Assembly (NCBI GenBank): GCA_003635185.1
Contig: PYJA01000125.1
Location: forward strand, 1 to 62,427
Direction of reading: 5' to 3'
Source of the DNA: Candidatus Poribacteria bacterium
Lineage (GTDB): Bacteria; Poribacteria; WGA-4E; WGA-3G
Length of the DNA: 62,427 bases
In this document: positions 60,553-62,427 of the stretch, piece after piece
Layout: every line of letters starts with the position of its first letter
How positions within the stretch are numbered: position 1 is the stretch's first letter
The notes under the pieces: generated by a model
The model's database searches: none
What the model was told of the DNA's origin: nothing
Seen by the model: the letters and a program-made list of their open reading frames with translations, nothing else
Made by a program: the position numbers and the translations under genes

Positions 60553-61377
60553 TCAACTAAATAATAGATGTATACCGGTTGCGAACAACAAGATTAGCAC
60601 AATTCTGGAAAAGATTCGTTCTGAGAAACGACTGTTCAGATAGACACCAACTTGTACACCGAGTCCAACAAATGGTAGAAGCACTAAAGCCTCTATGATG
60701 ACTTCGAACGGAAAAAATCCAAGTTGGTAATAAAACGGAAACTTAACAAGGTTTATGAAGAAGTAAAGCACAGTGGTTGTAGCAACGAATGTACGATTAC
60801 CTAACCGTTGTGGTAATAGGTACATGACGATGATCGGGCCCGCCATGTGCGCAAGTGTGGAAAAAATACCTGCAATGATACCTGCAAGCACACCATGCCA
60901 CGTTTTGAAACGCATAACGGGTTCTTTGTCCGTAGAATCTGGATTTAGCTGCTGCATTATGCGGGGCCGGAAAAATTCTAATATGGCAAATAGACAGACA
61001 ATTCCACCAATAACTTTCTTTAAATGGACATCTGATATGTCTTTTAAGATGAAACTCCCGAAAACGATGCCGATGATAGCACTGGGTACGAGTTGCCAAA
61101 TGTTTTGGCGGTGCCACTGCTTCCAATAATGCCCCAATGAAAAAACATCTGTTGAGAAGAGGAGAGGCAACATCAGGCCGAGAACATTTCGGATGGGGCG
61201 GAATTGCGCGAATAATGGAACAACTATCATGCCGATGCCGCCACCGAAACCCGCTTTACTTACCCCTGTTAACCATGTCCCAAAACATAAAATGATTATT
61301 TCGTAGATAAGGTTCTCCTGACAAGATTCAATGGTTATTGTGCAGTTTATGATAACGGATTTGGTTGGTCTTGTCAA
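60553..61377 (-). CDS. TauE/SafE-family membrane permease
   Basis: Up to 274 aa; the real start is uncertain, because the 5' end of the open frame (TTG at 61377) is the -35 box of a promoter (61349-61377). Translation must begin later, after the AGGAG at 61319-61315, where no ATG, GTG or TTG is in frame at ordinary spacing (ATC at 61308 is). About eight hydrophobic segments. Family motifs: GVSKAGFGGGIGMI, LMLPLLFSTDVFSLGHYWKQW, GVLAGIIAGIFSTLAHMAGPI and FGLGV-like VGLGVQVGVYLNSR. Probable sulfite, sulfonate or related organic anion exporter. Confidence 0.85.
   Translation of the reverse strand: MTRPTKSVIINCTITIESCQENLIYEIIILCFGTWLTGVSKAGFGGGIGMIVVPLFAQFRPIRNVLGLMLPLLFSTDVFSLGHYWKQWHRQNIWQLVPSAIIGIVFGSFILKDISDVHLKKVIGGIVCLFAILEFFRPRIMQQLNPDSTDKEPVMRFKTWHGVLAGIIAGIFSTLAHMAGPIIVMYLLPQRLGNRTFVATTTVLYFFINLVKFPFYYQLGFFPFEVIIEALVLLPFVGLGVQVGVYLNSRFSERIFSRIVLILLFATGIHLLFS
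61349..61377 (-). promoter_or_regulatory. consensus-like sigma-70 promoter for the TauE/SafE gene
   Basis: Minus strand: TTGACA (61377-61372), 17-bp spacer, TATCAT (61354-61349). The ribosome-binding site (AGGAG, 61319-61315) follows 30 bp downstream. Confidence 0.7.
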
Positions 61378-61453
61378 GTAGCTAATAACCAGGGTTATTT
61401 AGTTTTAGACATTTTAGTCGTTTTTTATCACAATCGTTAATATTTTTGGATAT

Positions 61454-61487
61454 GCAGATATAACGTGATTTTTCACGCTATATCTGC
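61454..61487. repeat. hairpin upstream of the ISAs1-like transposase
   Basis: GCAGATATAACGTGA / TCACGCTATATCTGC, a 15-bp stem with one mismatch and a TTTT loop, about 35 bp before the transposase start. It could be the transposase leader hairpin or part of the IS left end. Confidence 0.5.
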
Positions 61488-62114
61488 TGGACTTCACCTT
61501 AAAAAATCTTACCCTTTGAGGTGAAAAATGCCAGAGAAGACTCTCGACACTTGTTAGATAGATTAGCAGAAATAGAAGAGCCGCGCAACGAAAAAGGAAA
61601 ACGACACCCGTTGCACTCACTCCTCGGACTTGTCATCATTAGTTTTATGTCTGGACATAAAGGATATACTTCCACCGCAACTTGGGCACGTTTTCAACCA
61701 GACCTCGTCCAAGCACTCGGTTGGACACACAAGCCATCGCCTTGTCCCGCAACGATACATAATGTTCTGAAAGAACTAAAAGCTGATGTTGTTGAAAAGA
61801 CTTGGACAAATTAGGTAAAAGACGTTTGTCCATGTCTGCCTGATTTAGAAGGGTGTCTTGGTGTAGTCGCTATAGACGGTCCAACGATGCGTGCCTCCAA
61901 AAAATGTGGTGCGGCAATAAGCCATGGACTCTCCGTTGTTTCTCATGAGTTAGGGGTTACCCTTACACAACAAAGTGTCAGTGACAAAACCAACGAAATA
62001 CCGGTCTCAACAGAGATCCTCAAGACCTTTGATGTGAGTGGGAAAGTCATCACAACAGACGCACTTTTGACACAGAAAACTTTTTGCCACGCCATCATAG
62101 TGGGGAATGGAGAC

Positions 62115-62247
62115 TATTGCTTTGTCAACATATTATTATAGGTCGCGATTCGGAGATCGCTCCTACCGATGAACCGCTTATGGTAGGAGGGAACTCCGAT
62201 TCCCGCCTACTTTCAAGACTCATCAATTAGCACTTGACTAAACACTA
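62115..62247. mobile_element. MITE family A, copy 2
   Basis: The same 131-bp-period element as at 184-316, with ends TATTGCTTTGTCAA and TTGACTAAACACTA. It is bounded by TA at 62115-62116 and 62246-62247. Inserted into the transposase pseudogene. Confidence 0.85.
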
Positions 62248-62377
62248 TTGCTTTGTCAACATATTATTATAGGTCGCGATTCGGAGATCGCTCCTACCGA
62301 TGAACCGCTTATGGTAGGAGGGAACTCCGATTCCCGCCTATTTTCAAACCCATCAATTAGCATTTGACACAGCACTA
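62246..62377. mobile_element. MITE family A, copy 3 (tandem)
   Basis: The second copy, head to tail with copy 2 and sharing the TA at 62246-62247. It ends TTGACACAGCACTA with TA at 62376-62377. It differs from copy 2 at a few positions (CTATTTTCAAACCC against CTACTTTCAAGACT). Confidence 0.85.
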
Positions 62378-62427
62378 TGTGCTCCCTGTTAAAGACAACC
62401 AACCGGCCCTTTTAGATGCGATTGAGA

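Larger units (their letters stand above)
61521..62427 (+). pseudogene. ISAs1-like transposase with a stop codon and two inserted MITEs
   Basis: A frame beginning MKNAREDSRHLLDRLAEI, with RHPLHSLLGLVIISFMSG, is interrupted by an in-frame TAG at 61812-61814. It reads on in the same frame as VAIDGPTMRASKK (first catalytic Asp region) and VITTDALLTQKTF (second Asp). It is split at 62115 by two tandem family A elements, after which it resumes as VLPVKDNQPALLDAIE to the window edge. If the elements are removed with one TA, the join reads GNGDYVLPVKDNQP, the expected ISAs1 sequence. The third catalytic residue is beyond the window. Inactive. Confidence 0.85.

Noticed and set aside
1..62427. tRNA, rRNA or riboswitch genes
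   Set aside because: I checked the larger intergenic intervals by eye and found no cloverleaf, rRNA-like block or conserved riboswitch core that I could defend.

Overview
This 62.4 kb window is an AT-leaning (low-40s %GC by eye) bacterial chromosome segment with no rRNA, tRNA or CRISPR array that I can find. The gene mix points to a Gram-negative-type, didermic, uncultured bacterium: a TonB-dependent receptor, TonB, several lipobox lipoproteins and a putative outer-membrane barrel. The combination of Uma2-family nucleases, secreted WD40 proteins, HEAT-repeat lipoproteins, a sialate O-acetylesterase, a DUF6785-like membrane protein and many small palindromic elements resembles Candidatus Poribacteria-type genomes. 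That placement is inference from gene content, not from a marker gene.

Layout. 0-6.3 kb: a palindromic TA-inserting element, a sialate O-acetylesterase, then three tandem Uma2-type nucleases leading into recD2. 6.4-9.8 kb: threonine synthase, a deacetylase-like protein and an HpcH/HpaI aldolase, all leftward. 10-19.3 kb: a large membrane protein, a STAS protein, two metallophosphoesterases, an isolated TrpF, a cupin, two HEAT-repeat lipoproteins and a GNAT. 19.3-27.6 kb is an accessory island. It holds a Ski2-like helicase with a 21-bp tandem repeat in its tail, a divergently transcribed pair (compact DprA-like protein plus a PLD-nuclease/SNF2-helicase fusion, the best candidate for an undescribed defence or DNA-processing system), a truncated PIN-domain gene and a transposase remnant.

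27.6-33.6 kb: a lipoprotein amidase overlapping a dipeptide-epimerase-like enolase (a peptidoglycan recycling pair), a TrmJ-like RNA methyltransferase, a SAM methyltransferase and a dolichol-kinase-like protein. 33.8-40.2 kb: a co-linear TonB system (receptor, beta-helix lipoprotein, small lipoprotein, TonB) ending in a terminator. 40.4-42.2 kb: a sulfotransferase-like gene, then an IS-scarred stretch with nested palindromes. 42.2-46.9 kb: an NfeD-NfeD-FloA-FloA membrane operon with its own promoter. 46.9-50.1 kb: sugar-phosphate isomerase, ROK kinase and FGGY kinase. 50.1-50.9 kb: a shortened IS982-like element. 51-55.7 kb: two secreted WD40 proteins. 55.7-61.4 kb: mutL, a 281-bp element with a target duplication, nusB under a consensus promoter, a propeller-barrel protein and a TauE-like permease. 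61.5-62.4 kb: a dead ISAs1-like transposase carrying two tandem TA-inserting elements.

At least four families of short non-autonomous palindromic elements are visible. For two of them the insertion footprint (TA, and a 9-bp duplication) can be read directly.
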